64,000 nucleotides of DNA. It comes from Chryseobacterium hagamense (GTDB lineage Bacteria > Bacteroidota > Bacteroidia > Flavobacteriales > Weeksellaceae). The notes below the pieces were generated by a model. The model made no database searches, was not told the origin of the DNA, and worked only from the letters and a program-made list of their open reading frames with translations. The stretch covers positions 1 to 64,000 of the forward strand of contig NZ_BJYJ01000010.1 of NCBI RefSeq assembly GCF_007991455.1, given 5' to 3'. The position numbers were made by a program, and so were the translations under genes. Below are positions 1 through 7,707 of this stretch, piece after piece (positions within the stretch are counted from its first letter, which is position 1; each line of letters starts with the position of its first letter).

Positions 1-121
1 AGCTTCTAAATTATATGATACATAATATTTAAGCCCTACACTCACTATTTCTTCAGCTCAAAAATGAGGTTCGGATCAGAAAATAAAAGATTTTGGAAAG
101 GTTATTGCTTACTTACACACT

Positions 122-559
122 ATGGAAAGCCAGAATTATAAAAACCACAGGAAATTTTATCCGCCGCACCACTTTATTTACCTTCCCTTATTAATGGTGC
201 TGCAGATTTTCGGGATTTATAAAATTTTCAGTGACGAGCCCCATGAGCTGATCTGGATTTTATTTTCAGTTGTAATTTTTCTGATTTTCTATCTGGCCAT
301 TATGGTACGGCAGCATTACGCCCTCGGGCTACAGAACCGGATGGTAAGGCTGGAATTCAGACAAAGATACTTTGAGCTTTTCCAGCTAAGGTCTGATGAA
401 ACAGAAAGCAAACTGACATTTGACCAGATTGCCGCTTTGAGGTTCGCCTACGATGAAGAATTCAGAGAACTGCTGTACAAGGCGCTTCACGAAAAAATTA
501 CAGGTGATGAGATCAAGAAATCCATCAAAAGATGGAGAGCCGACCATCACCGGATTTAA
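122..559 (+). CDS. DUF6526 family membrane protein
   Basis: 145 residues, matching the DUF6526 proteins common in Bacteroidota; their function is unknown. Two hydrophobic segments are visible at about residues 18-37 and 43-63, followed by a charged cytoplasmic-type tail rich in Arg, Glu and Lys that ends in RWRADHHRI. It is probably a small inner-membrane protein with a soluble C-terminal helical region. A 55-residue lipoprotein gene follows 32 bp downstream on the same strand and topoisomerase IB after that, so the three may be co-transcribed. The family call rests on recognition of the N-terminal pattern; nothing in the sequence points to a reaction. Confidence 0.75.
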   Translation: MESQNYKNHRKFYPPHHFIYLPLLMVLQIFGIYKIFSDEPHELIWILFSVVIFLIFYLAIMVRQHYALGLQNRMVRLEFRQRYFELFQLRSDETESKLTFDQIAALRFAYDEEFRELLYKALHEKITGDEIKKSIKRWRADHHRI

Positions 560-591
560 AGTTTAAATAATAAACACCAAAATAAATTATC

Positions 592-759
592 ATGAGAAAA
601 TTGAGCTTATACAGCATGACGGTATTCTGTCTGCTGATGTTAACAAGCTGCGAAGCAGTAGAAACGATCTTTAAAGCAGGGATGTGGTGGGGCATCATTG
701 TCGTTGTCGGCGTAATAGCCCTTATTCTGTGGCTATTCTCAAGGGGTAGAAACTCTTAA
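592..759 (+). CDS. Small lipoprotein with one membrane helix
   Basis: This 55-residue ORF lies between the DUF6526 gene and topoisomerase IB. It begins MRKLSLYSMTVFCLLM and carries a lipobox LTSC ending at Cys20, so it should be cleaved and lipidated. A second hydrophobic stretch at about residues 30-49 follows, then a short basic tail. Similar 50-60 residue proteins are widespread in Flavobacteriia, and some databases carry enzyme names for them that the sequence cannot support. It ends 9 bp before the topoisomerase start, which suggests one transcript. Function unknown. Confidence 0.7.
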   Translation: MRKLSLYSMTVFCLLMLTSCEAVETIFKAGMWWGIIVVVGVIALILWLFSRGRNS

Positions 760-768
760 CCAAATCTT

Positions 769-1872
769 ATGGAAAATTCAGACTTAGAGCTTATATCACA
801 TCTGAAGCCTTCGAAGATTGTAAAAATTATGAAAGATCCGGTAGCTTCTGCAAAGGCGGTACATCTTATTTATACCTCCGATGCAGAAACAGCCGGAATT
901 ACCCGCAAAAAAACCGGTAAAAAATACTCATATTACAGAGACGGTGAAAAAATCAGGGATAAGGAAGAAATTACCCGAATCAATAAACTGGTGATTCCTC
1001 CGGCCTGGGAAAATGTATGGATCTGTGCGTTGGACAACGGCCACCTTCAGGCTACCGGAATTGATGTTAAGAAAAGAAAGCAGTACCGTTATCATCCGCT
1101 TTGGAGTGCTTTACGAAACCACACTAAGTTTTACAGGATGCTACAGTTCGGCTATGCCCTACCCAATATACGGTTACAGGTAGAAAAAGATCTGGCGTTG
1201 CGGAATTTTGAAAAAAGGAAAATCCTCGCGCTGATTGTAAGCTTAATGCAGAAAACCAACATCCGTATCGGAAACAATGCCTACGAAAAACTGTATGGCT
1301 CTTTTGGACTGACAACTTTAAAAGGCAAGCACGTTAAAGTACAGGGACAGAAAATCACTTTCCATTTCAAAGGTAAAAAAGGAGTGATGCATGACATCGA
1401 CTTAAAAAGCCGCAGACTGTCCAGACTCATCCAAAAATGTAAGGACATCCCGGGAAGGGAGCTTTTCCAGTACATTGATGATGAAGGAAACCGCCACACC
1501 GTGGATTCGGGAATGGTGAATGAGTATATTAAAGAAATAAGCGGTGAAGATTTCACGGCAAAAGATTTCAGAACATGGTCCGGGACCGTCAGCGCACTGA
1601 TTGCCTTTAAAGAAATCGGCTATGCGGAAACCCACACGGAATATAAGAAAAAAGTAAAAGAAGCCCTCGAAATGGTGGCTTCCCATTTGGGAAATACCAG
1701 TACGGTCTGCCGTAAATACTATGTCCACCCTCTGGTCATTAACCTTTATGAAAACAACACCATCAAAAAATACCTTGATGAGCTTGAGCAGATCGAAGAA
1801 AATGACGGAAAAGCGGATCTTACCCACGAAGAAAAACTGGTGCTGAAAATACTGGAAAACGAGAAAATTTAA
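769..1872 (+). CDS. DNA topoisomerase IB
   Basis: 367 residues of the poxvirus/bacterial type IB topoisomerase family, which relaxes supercoils by nicking one strand through a 3'-phosphotyrosine intermediate. The N-terminal DNA-binding part contains the family's IPPAWENVWI and GIDVKKRKQYRYHP motifs. The catalytic half shows RIGNNAY (active-site Arg), the FRTWSGT motif (second Arg and neighbours) and a C-terminal VCRKYYVHP in which the second Tyr (about residue 318) should be the nucleophile. The length is normal and the domain is complete. The start at 769 lies 9 bp after the preceding lipoprotein gene. The stop is followed at once by a dispersed-repeat tract, not by an obvious terminator. 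Confidence 0.93.
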   Translation: MENSDLELISHLKPSKIVKIMKDPVASAKAVHLIYTSDAETAGITRKKTGKKYSYYRDGEKIRDKEEITRINKLVIPPAWENVWICALDNGHLQATGIDVKKRKQYRYHPLWSALRNHTKFYRMLQFGYALPNIRLQVEKDLALRNFEKRKILALIVSLMQKTNIRIGNNAYEKLYGSFGLTTLKGKHVKVQGQKITFHFKGKKGVMHDIDLKSRRLSRLIQKCKDIPGRELFQYIDDEGNRHTVDSGMVNEYIKEISGEDFTAKDFRTWSGTVSALIAFKEIGYAETHTEYKKKVKEALEMVASHLGNTSTVCRKYYVHPLVINLYENNTIKKYLDELEQIEENDGKADLTHEEKLVLKILENEKI

Positions 1873-2165
1873 AGGGTCAATGGTGAATGGTCAATACATT
1901 TTGCTGGATTTTCAAAATAAATTTTCGAATATTCACCTGACAGCATTTAGACAGTGACTGTCTAAAACTGAGCATTGACCATTCACAAAAACCATCCCGT
2001 CAAAAATTATTTCATAATCTTCGCCACCCCTCCGGAGGAGTGGAATCGCGGTGAAAACTTAGATTACTGTCTTTTTATTCCAATTTAATAACTGGTTTTT
2101 ATATTCAGTAACAATAAATGGACAGGCGGAGCAGATTGACTATTCAAAATTGACTATTGACGATC
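1873..2165. repeat. Dispersed repeat family R2, copy 1
   Basis: The gap between topoisomerase IB and pruA is filled with degenerate phrases such as GGTGAATGGTCAAT, GCATTGACCATTCAC and TTGACTATTGAC. A block at about 1997-2060, starting CCGTCAAAAATTATTTCAT and containing TTCGCCACCCCTCCGG, recurs near 31921 and 52945. No coding sequence is supported here. Confidence 0.7.
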
Positions 2166-2209
2166 CACCATTCACCCTGCTCTTTGCCGGAGACCTCAAA
2201 TAAATGTTG

Positions 2210-2217
2210 TAAATTTG
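2210..2217 (+). promoter_or_regulatory. pruA promoter -7 box (TAAATTTG)
   Basis: The octamer fits the Bacteroidota -7 consensus TAnnTTTG and lies 33 bp before the ATG at 2251. Transcription from it would begin after the in-frame TTG at 2215, which argues for the 2251 start. No clear -33 element was identified. Confidence 0.6.
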
Positions 2218-2250
2218 TATTCTCAGAAAATAAAAAAATATACAACGAAT

Positions 2251-3876
2251 ATGGCAAAAGCAATTTCGCAAGTACCGTTCGCGGTAAACGAGCCGGTAAA
2301 TTCTTATGCACCGGGAACCCCGGAAGTAAAAAGCCTGATCGCCCAATATAAAAAAATGTGGGCGGAGAAAGTAGAAATCCCAATGATCATCAATGGTGAG
2401 GAAGTTACGACAGGAGACCAGGTTCAGCTTCAGTCGCCTCAGGATCATGCCCATGATTTCGGGTTCTATCACAGAGGAACCATGCAGCATGTAGATGATG
2501 CCATCAACGCGGCACTGGCTGCCAAGAAAGAATGGAACGAGCTGGGCTGGGAACACCGGGCGGCGATCTTCTTAAAAGCAGCTGATCTTCTGGCCGGACC
2601 TTACCGGGATGTAATCAATGCAGCAACCATGATCGGGCAGTCTAAAAATGTTCATCAGGCAGAAATCGATGCGGCATGTGAATTCATCGACTTCCTAAGA
2701 TTCAATGTAGAATTTATGACGGAAATGTATTCCGAGCAGCCGGTTTCGGATGCCGGAATCTGGAACCGTGTAGAATACAGACCATTGGAAGGATTCTGCT
2801 TTGCGGTAACGCCGTTCAACTTTACGGCAATCTCCGGAAATTTACCGGCCTGTATGGCCATGCTTGGAAACGTTGTGGTCTGGAAACCTTCCGATAAGCA
2901 GATCTATTCCGCAAAAGTCATCATGGACGTCCTTACGGAAGCCGGTCTGCCGAAAGGGGTAATCAACATGATCTTTACCGACGGAAAAGAAACCGCTGAA
3001 AAAGTACTGGCACACAGGGATTTTGCCGGACTTCACTTTACCGGTTCCACCAAAGTATTCCAGGGAATGTGGAAAATGATCGGTGACAATATCCACAATT
3101 ACAGAACCTACCCGCGAATCGTCGGGGAGACCGGAGGAAAGGACTTCGTTATCGCCCATCCTTCTGCCAATGCAGCAGCAGTAGCAACCGCTTTGGTAAG
3201 AGGAGCTTTCGAATACCAGGGCCAGAAATGTTCGGCAGCATCCAGGGCTTATATTCCACAGTCTTTATGGGCTGACGTGAAAAAAGTAATGGAAACGCAG
3301 ATGGATTCTATTAAAATCGGCTCTCCGGAAGATCCGTCCAACTTTGTGAATGCGGTCATCGACAAAAACTCTTTCGAAAAATGCAAAGGGTATATCGACA
3401 GAGCCAACGCATCGGAAGAAGCAAACGTGGTAATCGGTGGAAAAACCGATGATTCCAAAGGTTGGTTTGTACACCCTACCGTGATCGAAACTACGAATCC
3501 GCAGTACGAAAGCATGGTTGAAGAAATCTTCGGCCCGATCCTATCCGTCTATGTATATGAAGATGCCAAATGGGCGGAAACCCTTGAACTGGTAGATGCT
3601 TCTTCACCTTATTCATTAACGGGTTCTGTTTTTGCACAGGATCGTTATGCCATCAACGAAGCTTTCAAAGCTTTGGAAAATGCATCAGGAAACTTTTACA
3701 TCAACGATAAACCGACAGGAGCCGTAGTGGGCCAGCAGCCTTTCGGAGGCGGAAGAGCTTCCGGAACCAATGACAAGGCCGGTTCTAAAATGAACCTTCT
3801 GAGATGGACTTCCGTAAGATCAATCAAAGAAACTTTTGTTTCACCAAAAGACTACAAGTATCCGTATCTCGGATAA
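2251..3876 (+). CDS. pruA: L-glutamate gamma-semialdehyde dehydrogenase (delta-1-pyrroline-5-carboxylate dehydrogenase)
   Basis: 541 residues of the aldehyde dehydrogenase superfamily. It oxidises glutamate semialdehyde (from pyrroline-5-carboxylate) to glutamate with NAD+, the second step of proline catabolism. The catalytic Cys is C327 in GQKCSAASRA and the general-base Glu is E293 in IVGETGGKDF. The start at 2251 (MAKAISQVPFAVNEPVNSYA) is preferred over an upstream in-frame TTG because it gives the usual monofunctional length and lies downstream of the promoter box at 2210. No proline dehydrogenase gene is adjacent, so this is the separate single-domain form. A strong terminator follows. 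Confidence 0.95.
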   Translation: MAKAISQVPFAVNEPVNSYAPGTPEVKSLIAQYKKMWAEKVEIPMIINGEEVTTGDQVQLQSPQDHAHDFGFYHRGTMQHVDDAINAALAAKKEWNELGWEHRAAIFLKAADLLAGPYRDVINAATMIGQSKNVHQAEIDAACEFIDFLRFNVEFMTEMYSEQPVSDAGIWNRVEYRPLEGFCFAVTPFNFTAISGNLPACMAMLGNVVVWKPSDKQIYSAKVIMDVLTEAGLPKGVINMIFTDGKETAEKVLAHRDFAGLHFTGSTKVFQGMWKMIGDNIHNYRTYPRIVGETGGKDFVIAHPSANAAAVATALVRGAFEYQGQKCSAASRAYIPQSLWADVKKVMETQMDSIKIGSPEDPSNFVNAVIDKNSFEKCKGYIDRANASEEANVVIGGKTDDSKGWFVHPTVIETTNPQYESMVEEIFGPILSVYVYEDAKWAETLELVDASSPYSLTGSVFAQDRYAINEAFKALENASGNFYINDKPTGAVVGQQPFGGGRASGTNDKAGSKMNLLRWTSVRSIKETFVSPKDYKYPYLG

Positions 3877-3904
3877 TAATGAACAATTACTGTTAAATAA
3901 TAAG

Positions 3905-3932
3905 CCCCGGAATTTTGCTTCCGGGGTTTTTA
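3905..3932 (+). terminator. Rho-independent terminator of pruA
   Basis: Stem CCCCGGAA / TTCCGGGG with a six-base loop, followed by a T-run, 28 bp after the pruA stop. Confidence 0.85.
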
Positions 3933-3964
3933 TTTTCGGTTTTATTAGATACGTTCAGTTTAAT

Positions 3965-4193
3965 TTAACGTGAATTCGGTCATATCAATATCATATTCAG
4001 ATATTTAATTAATTCAAAAATAAAATTAAGGCTAATTTTATCCAGGATTAAATAAGAACTTCCTTTAACAGAATGGCAAAATGCATAGTTTGATTATCAG
4101 GACCTACAAACCTATTTTGACAGGAGACACTCCCGGCATCCGGCTTCCCTCTTCCAGCCTGTTCGTTTAATTTCCACATCGAATTTTTGTTAA
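3965..4193. repeat. Dispersed element R1, copy A (internally deleted)
   Basis: It starts TTAACGTGAATTCG and ends with a degenerate inverted copy, CGAATTTTTGTTAA. It contains the family hallmark CGGCATCCGGCTTCCC near the right end and TTTAATTAATTCAAAAATAA near the left. Compared with the roughly 372-bp copy at 29990 it lacks about 140 bp of the middle. No ORF or transposase is present. Confidence 0.7.
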
Positions 4194-4272
4194 TTTATTG
4201 ATAATTAATGGCCAACCGAATTTTCGGAACGGTTATTGAATTGTTGGAAGCACACAACCCAAACAAAATATT

Positions 4273-4488
4273 ATGAAAAAATTAGTGTTGACAGCAGCGG
4301 TAGGAATATTGGCCATCAGCTGCGGTACAAAAGAATCTTCGACATCGATGAGCAATACGGACTCTGCCGCAGTGGATAATACTGCGACCATGGCTCCGGC
4401 TACCACCGATACCATGACAACGGCCCCCTCTGCCGCTGCTCCGGACAGTATGAAAATGAAAATGGATACTGCCGCTACGGCGAGATAG
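4273..4488 (+). CDS. Small Ser/Thr/Ala/Met-rich lipoprotein
   Basis: 71 residues. An MKKL-type signal with hydrophobic core ends in AISCG, a lipobox with Cys at position 17. The mature part is a low-complexity chain of Thr, Ser, Ala, Asp and Met with MKMKMDTAAT near the end. It resembles the protein at 9067-9270 in size and design (lipobox, then acidic S/T-rich tail with DTAT-type ends). Such proteins are common in Chryseobacterium and have no known function; enzyme names attached to them elsewhere are not credible. It is flanked by R1 copy A and a terminator, so it is probably a single-gene transcript. Confidence 0.75.
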   Translation: MKKLVLTAAVGILAISCGTKESSTSMSNTDSAAVDNTATMAPATTDTMTTAPSAAAPDSMKMKMDTAATAR

Positions 4489-4510
4489 GATCCACTCCCC
4501 CCCAACATTT

Positions 4511-4541
4511 AATTCCCGGATAAAAGTCCGGGAATTTTTTT
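4511..4541 (+). terminator. Terminator of the 4273 lipoprotein gene
   Basis: A perfect 10-bp stem AATTCCCGGA / TCCGGGAATT with a six-base loop, followed by a run of T. Confidence 0.85.
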
Positions 4542-4628
4542 TTAAAGTTTGATTAATCTGCCTTAAGCCCGTTGATTCTATAGTGTTGCCCTGGGGCCTG
4601 GTCATCTACTGACGCTCAGATGAGAACC

Positions 4629-4674
4629 TGGATCAACCGTCTGAAAAGAGGGAAGCCTGATGCCAAAAGCATAT
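4629..4674. repeat. Possible decayed R1 fragment
   Basis: The stretch AGAGGGAAGCCTGATGCC resembles the R1 hallmark AGAGGGAAGCCGGATGCC seen at 30040. No ends are recognisable. The rest of 4542-4736 shows no gene. Confidence 0.3.
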
Positions 4675-4736
4675 GATTAAAGGCCATCCTATTCAGAATA
4701 AATCTTCTGTCATTCCATCTGAAAGTTCTAAATAAA

Positions 4737-5021
4737 TTACGCTCTGTCTTTCTTTAAATTTCTTAGTTGCTGCTTCAAAGCTTCTATTTCCTGCTGCAGA
4801 TCAGCATAGTTTTTGGATGATGAAATGGTATAAGGCTCATAAATTTCTTCCAAAGAAACGCCGAGCAATTTTGATATCCCTAGCCATTCAGCAACTGAGA
4901 TTTCGATCTTTCCAACCTCTCTTTTATGGTATTGGGTCTGGCTGATTTTAAGATAGACGGCAATATCAGCCTGAGTTATTTTTCTGGCTTTTCTGGCAAG
5001 AAATAATTTTTGATATTTCAT
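4737..5021 (-). CDS. XRE-family helix-turn-helix regulator
   Basis: 94 residues. Residues 4-60 form an XRE/Cro-type HTH: ARKARKITQADIAVYLKIS is the recognition region and KREVGKIEISVAEWLGIS the following helices. The tail (about 68-94, LQQEIEALKQQLRNLKKD) is a predicted coiled coil, likely for dimerisation. It is divergent from the peptide-precursor gene at 5263 with a 241-bp shared upstream region, so it could control the RiPP cassette; this is inference from position. A perfect palindrome TGCACGTGCA (5204-5213) lies in that region and could be an operator, but nothing proves it. Confidence 0.85.
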   Translation of the reverse strand: MKYQKLFLARKARKITQADIAVYLKISQTQYHKREVGKIEISVAEWLGISKLLGVSLEEIYEPYTISSSKNYADLQQEIEALKQQLRNLKKDRA

Positions 5022-5131
5022 TGGTGTTTCATACTAATTCTGCTTACAAATATATAATCTTTTCTATTTTCTAAAGGTTTACAGGCTATAAAAAGCTTTA
5101 AAATTCAATTTTCTGCATGGAACGAATTTTT

Positions 5132-5139
5132 TAGATTTG
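5132..5139 (+). promoter_or_regulatory. Possible promoter box upstream of the RiPP precursor (TAGATTTG)
   Basis: It fits TAnnTTTG and points toward the precursor gene, 123 bp before its ATG, which would leave a long 5' leader. The palindrome TGCACGTGCA at 5204-5213 would lie inside that leader. Confidence 0.35.
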
Positions 5140-5262
5140 TTCATAAGCAATGGAAATTGTTGTTAAAAGCGGATAAAAGGTTTACGGATTATTCTTCTGC
5201 AAGTGCACGTGCAGTCAGGATAAGGAAAACCCGGATCAGCAAAAACCCATGTCAGGGATGGT

Positions 5263-5523
5263 ATGACAATTAAAGAATATAATTTAAAAATTGAAAAGAT
5301 GCAAAAAAAAATTAAAAACTTAGAAAGTCTTAAAAAATTTCAATTAAAAAATGGCAGTAAAGAAAAATTAACGGGAGGAATCGGTGGACCAGCGTATACT
5401 CCACCTAATTATGGACAAGCTACAAGCGGATGTTATCTTTGGGAAACTACAAGTTGTAATGAAGACTTTATATTTACCAATGGAACTTATTACGGTTGGG
5501 GCGGATGTAACGGAGATAATTAA
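5263..5523 (+). CDS. Candidate RiPP precursor peptide of the grasp-with-spasm cassette
   Basis: 86 residues. The N-terminal half is a charged amphipathic leader rich in Lys, Glu and Leu. It ends in a double-glycine-like site, KEKLTGG (about residues 34-40), typical of Bacteroidota peptide precursors. The remaining core of about 46 residues is rich in Gly, Tyr, Trp, Thr and Asn and has three Cys (SGCYLW, TTSCNED, GGCNGDN). Thr/Ser and Glu/Asp residues in ETTSCNED could be partners for ATP-grasp macrocyclisation. A second in-frame Met at 5299 could be the real start. The maturase genes lie downstream. That it is the substrate is inferred from position, size and leader design. Confidence 0.75.
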   Translation: MTIKEYNLKIEKMQKKIKNLESLKKFQLKNGSKEKLTGGIGGPAYTPPNYGQATSGCYLWETTSCNEDFIFTNGTYYGWGGCNGDN

Positions 5524-5528
5524 AACTT

Positions 5529-5564
5529 TAATAGGACTTTAATAAAGTCCTATTATTTTATATT
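5529..5564 (+). terminator. Perfect hairpin after the precursor gene
   Basis: A 12-bp perfect stem (TAATAGGACTTT / AAAGTCCTATTA) with a three-base loop is followed by TTTTATATTTT. It lies 5 bp after the precursor stop and 8 bp before the next ATG. It should attenuate read-through so that the precursor mRNA exceeds the maturase mRNA, and may also protect the precursor transcript. Confidence 0.8.
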
Positions 5565-5572
5565 TTCAGCAT

Positions 5573-6643
5573 ATGAGAAAAATCCAACTAACATTATGTC
5601 TTACTTTATTTGCAATTTTCAGCTACTGCCAATTACCAGAAAATCTACAAAAGTATTATATAAGTATAGACAAAGCAGAATACGCTCTTGTAACAGGAAA
5701 CAAAAAGACGGCTTCGGACAACTACTATCAGGCTTTTAATGAAAAGGAAAGTCCTTTTTTTGAGGATATATACAATAGTTTTCTAACAAATGCCGAATTA
5801 CAGAATGATGAAAGAGCAAAGCAAGATTATCAAAAACTAAAATGTCTGCAGTATGATTTTTCTGAAATAAGAGCCTTTGTTTTTTTTGAAAAATTTCAGG
5901 AAAGAAATAAAAGTTTTATGGAGCAAGTCGACTGTACAAAAAGCAAATTTAACTATAAGCTCCGAAGAACATTAGATAGTTTAGCACAATGGGATCAAAT
6001 GTATAGAAATAGAGACAACTTACAAAACCTAAACATCGAACAACGTAAAATTTTTCTGAAAAATGACAGTGTAAATGCCATTGCATTGAAAAAAATTATT
6101 GAAAAATATGGTGTTCCCAATGAATATTTGATTGGTATGAATAACTCATCTTTATCTGCTCATTTTAAATACCAAGCCATTATTATCCATCAGCAGAAAA
6201 TGGGTAAGTATAAAAATGTAGATTTTGAGCCGCTGCTCTACAAAGCTGTACAAGAGGGCAAAATGAGAAATAAAGATTTTGCAGCTCTAATGGAATTTGC
6301 TTTTGTAAGAAAAGAATACAATTACTTTCCTCTTATAATGCTCAATGATGGATGTTGTTTAATAAATAAAAGTATTTATCCGGAATATAGGGATCAACAA
6401 AAAAAGCAGGAAATACAAACTGCAGAAAAAAAACGAAGTGAAATAGGATTAACATCTTTATCCCGTAATGTCTTGTATAAATTATATAATGATGAAAACC
6501 CCAAATATAAGCTCGAACCATTTTATAAAGCCATATTATCTCTCAGCAGAGAAGAAGAGAATAATTTAAGAAAAAAGAGTATTAAAATAAATTTTGAAGA
6601 TTATTTTAGGCAGTACGATGATAAAAATTATAACAGAAAGTAA
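5573..6643 (+). CDS. Secreted protein of unknown function in the RiPP cassette
   Basis: 356 residues with a clear signal peptide (MRKIQLTLCLTLFAIFSYCQ), so probably periplasmic. The rest is charged and apparently helical. The segment around residues 27-75 (YALVTGNKKTASDNYYQAF) looks TPR-like, but no catalytic motif is visible. The gene overlaps the ATP-grasp start by 26 nt, which ties it to the cassette by translation. It could act in processing, export or immunity for the peptide; this is inference. Composition is strongly AT-rich, like the rest of the cassette and unlike housekeeping genes in the window. Confidence 0.75.
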   Translation: MRKIQLTLCLTLFAIFSYCQLPENLQKYYISIDKAEYALVTGNKKTASDNYYQAFNEKESPFFEDIYNSFLTNAELQNDERAKQDYQKLKCLQYDFSEIRAFVFFEKFQERNKSFMEQVDCTKSKFNYKLRRTLDSLAQWDQMYRNRDNLQNLNIEQRKIFLKNDSVNAIALKKIIEKYGVPNEYLIGMNNSSLSAHFKYQAIIIHQQKMGKYKNVDFEPLLYKAVQEGKMRNKDFAALMEFAFVRKEYNYFPLIMLNDGCCLINKSIYPEYRDQQKKQEIQTAEKKRSEIGLTSLSRNVLYKLYNDENPKYKLEPFYKAILSLSREEENNLRKKSIKINFEDYFRQYDDKNYNRK

Positions 6644-7556
6644 AGATAGGGTTAGTGATGAGGTAATAGAATATTTACTTGCTAAAGGAGTTAGTTTTAA
6701 AAGAATTAATTCAGATATTTTTTCAAGTTTTAGCGAAACTATTTCAAAAGCAGACTATGTTAATGGTGAAATTATATGGCACAGAAGAGCTTTCAGACGG
6801 CTAAACCCTTCTGAAATTCAGAAATATCCATTTATTTATAACCTACTGGATGAAGAGGACGTTGTAAATAAATTTATTGAAAAGAAAAATTGTTTTAAAA
6901 ATACTATTTATTACGGAGGCTATGTAGAGGAAAGTCAGCATAATAAATTATACGATTTATATTTAGCAAATAAATTTGGTTTGAAAGTACCAAGTACACT
7001 AATTACTAACGTAAAATCTGAACTAAAGGCCTTTAAACAGATTCATAACAAAATCATTACTAAACCAATAAAAGATCTTATAAGATTCCGAAGTGAAAAT
7101 TATATATACTCCTCACCTGGAACGTTTCTCATAGAAGAAAAACATTTTAATCTTTTAGAAGAACATTTTGCAATTTCAATTTTTCAAGAATACATTGAAA
7201 AAGATATTGAAATTCGAGTTTTTTACTTTGATGGATTTTTCTTTTCAATGGCGATTTTTTCTCAAAATGACGAAAAAACTAAAATAGATTTTAGAAATTA
7301 CAATTTTGAAAAGCAAAATAGATTTATTCCTTTTAAATTAGATAAAGTGATAAAGAAAAAAATAAAAAAATTTTTGAAATACAAAAAAATAAATACATGC
7401 TCAATAGACTTAATTCTCACTCCAGAAAATGAGTTTGTATTTTTAGAAATAAACCCACAAGGACAGTTTGGTTGGTTATCTAAAAACTGTAATTATTTTA
7501 TAGAAAAATTTATTGCACAAAAATTAATATTTGATAATGAAAGAATTAGTAAATAA
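6618..7556 (+). CDS. gwsG: ATP-grasp peptide maturase (grasp-with-spasm system)
   Basis: 312 residues. The start at 6618 (MIKIITESKDRVSDEVIEYL) fits the family better than the upstream ATG at 6594. ATP-grasp features: ITKPIKDLIRF (ATP-binding Lys), FQEYIEKDIEIRVFYF (acidic residues and Arg) and VFLEINPQGQFGWLS (Mg-binding Glu and Asn). The last motif closely resembles microviridin/graspetide ligases, which form ester or amide cross-links between Asp/Glu and Thr/Ser/Lys side chains of a precursor. The gene overlaps the preceding one by 26 nt, and its 3' end overlaps the 56-aa ORF at 7537 by 20 nt. Regiochemistry cannot be read from sequence. Confidence 0.88.
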   Translation: MIKIITESKDRVSDEVIEYLLAKGVSFKRINSDIFSSFSETISKADYVNGEIIWHRRAFRRLNPSEIQKYPFIYNLLDEEDVVNKFIEKKNCFKNTIYYGGYVEESQHNKLYDLYLANKFGLKVPSTLITNVKSELKAFKQIHNKIITKPIKDLIRFRSENYIYSSPGTFLIEEKHFNLLEEHFAISIFQEYIEKDIEIRVFYFDGFFFSMAIFSQNDEKTKIDFRNYNFEKQNRFIPFKLDKVIKKKIKKFLKYKKINTCSIDLILTPENEFVFLEINPQGQFGWLSKNCNYFIEKFIAQKLIFDNERISK

Positions 7557-7707
7557 TGATTTATCTAAACTATCTATTTTACTTCAACAAACCAAAAAGG
7601 CTAAATTTATAGATAACCAGATAGATAAATATTTTTCAGTAAAAAAAATAAATTCTAACAAAATAATTTTTAACTCTTTTTATAAACCTATTTCGAAGAT
7701 TTTATGA
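7537..7707 (+). CDS. Overlooked 56-aa basic ORF coupled to both maturase genes
   Basis: This ORF starts inside the end of the ATP-grasp gene (20-nt overlap). Its TGA overlaps the ATG of the SPASM gene in an ATGA junction, the classic arrangement for translational coupling. The product begins MKELVNNDLSKLSILLQQ and ends FNSFYKPISKIL. It is Lys-rich with few acidic residues and looks helical. I recognise no family. It may be a real small subunit, a recognition element, or simply a leader that delivers ribosomes to the SPASM gene. It occupies the entire gap between the maturases, and the double overlap makes chance less likely. Confidence 0.55.
   Translation: MKELVNNDLSKLSILLQQTKKAKFIDNQIDKYFSVKKINSNKIIFNSFYKPISKIL

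Noticed and set aside
2215..2250. Upstream TTG start for pruA (12 extra residues)
   Set aside because: It overlaps the promoter box and the extra residues do not fit the family N-terminus.
5204..5213. Palindrome TGCACGTGCA as the XRE operator
   Set aside because: A single 10-bp palindrome with no second copy or known target site; kept only as a remark.
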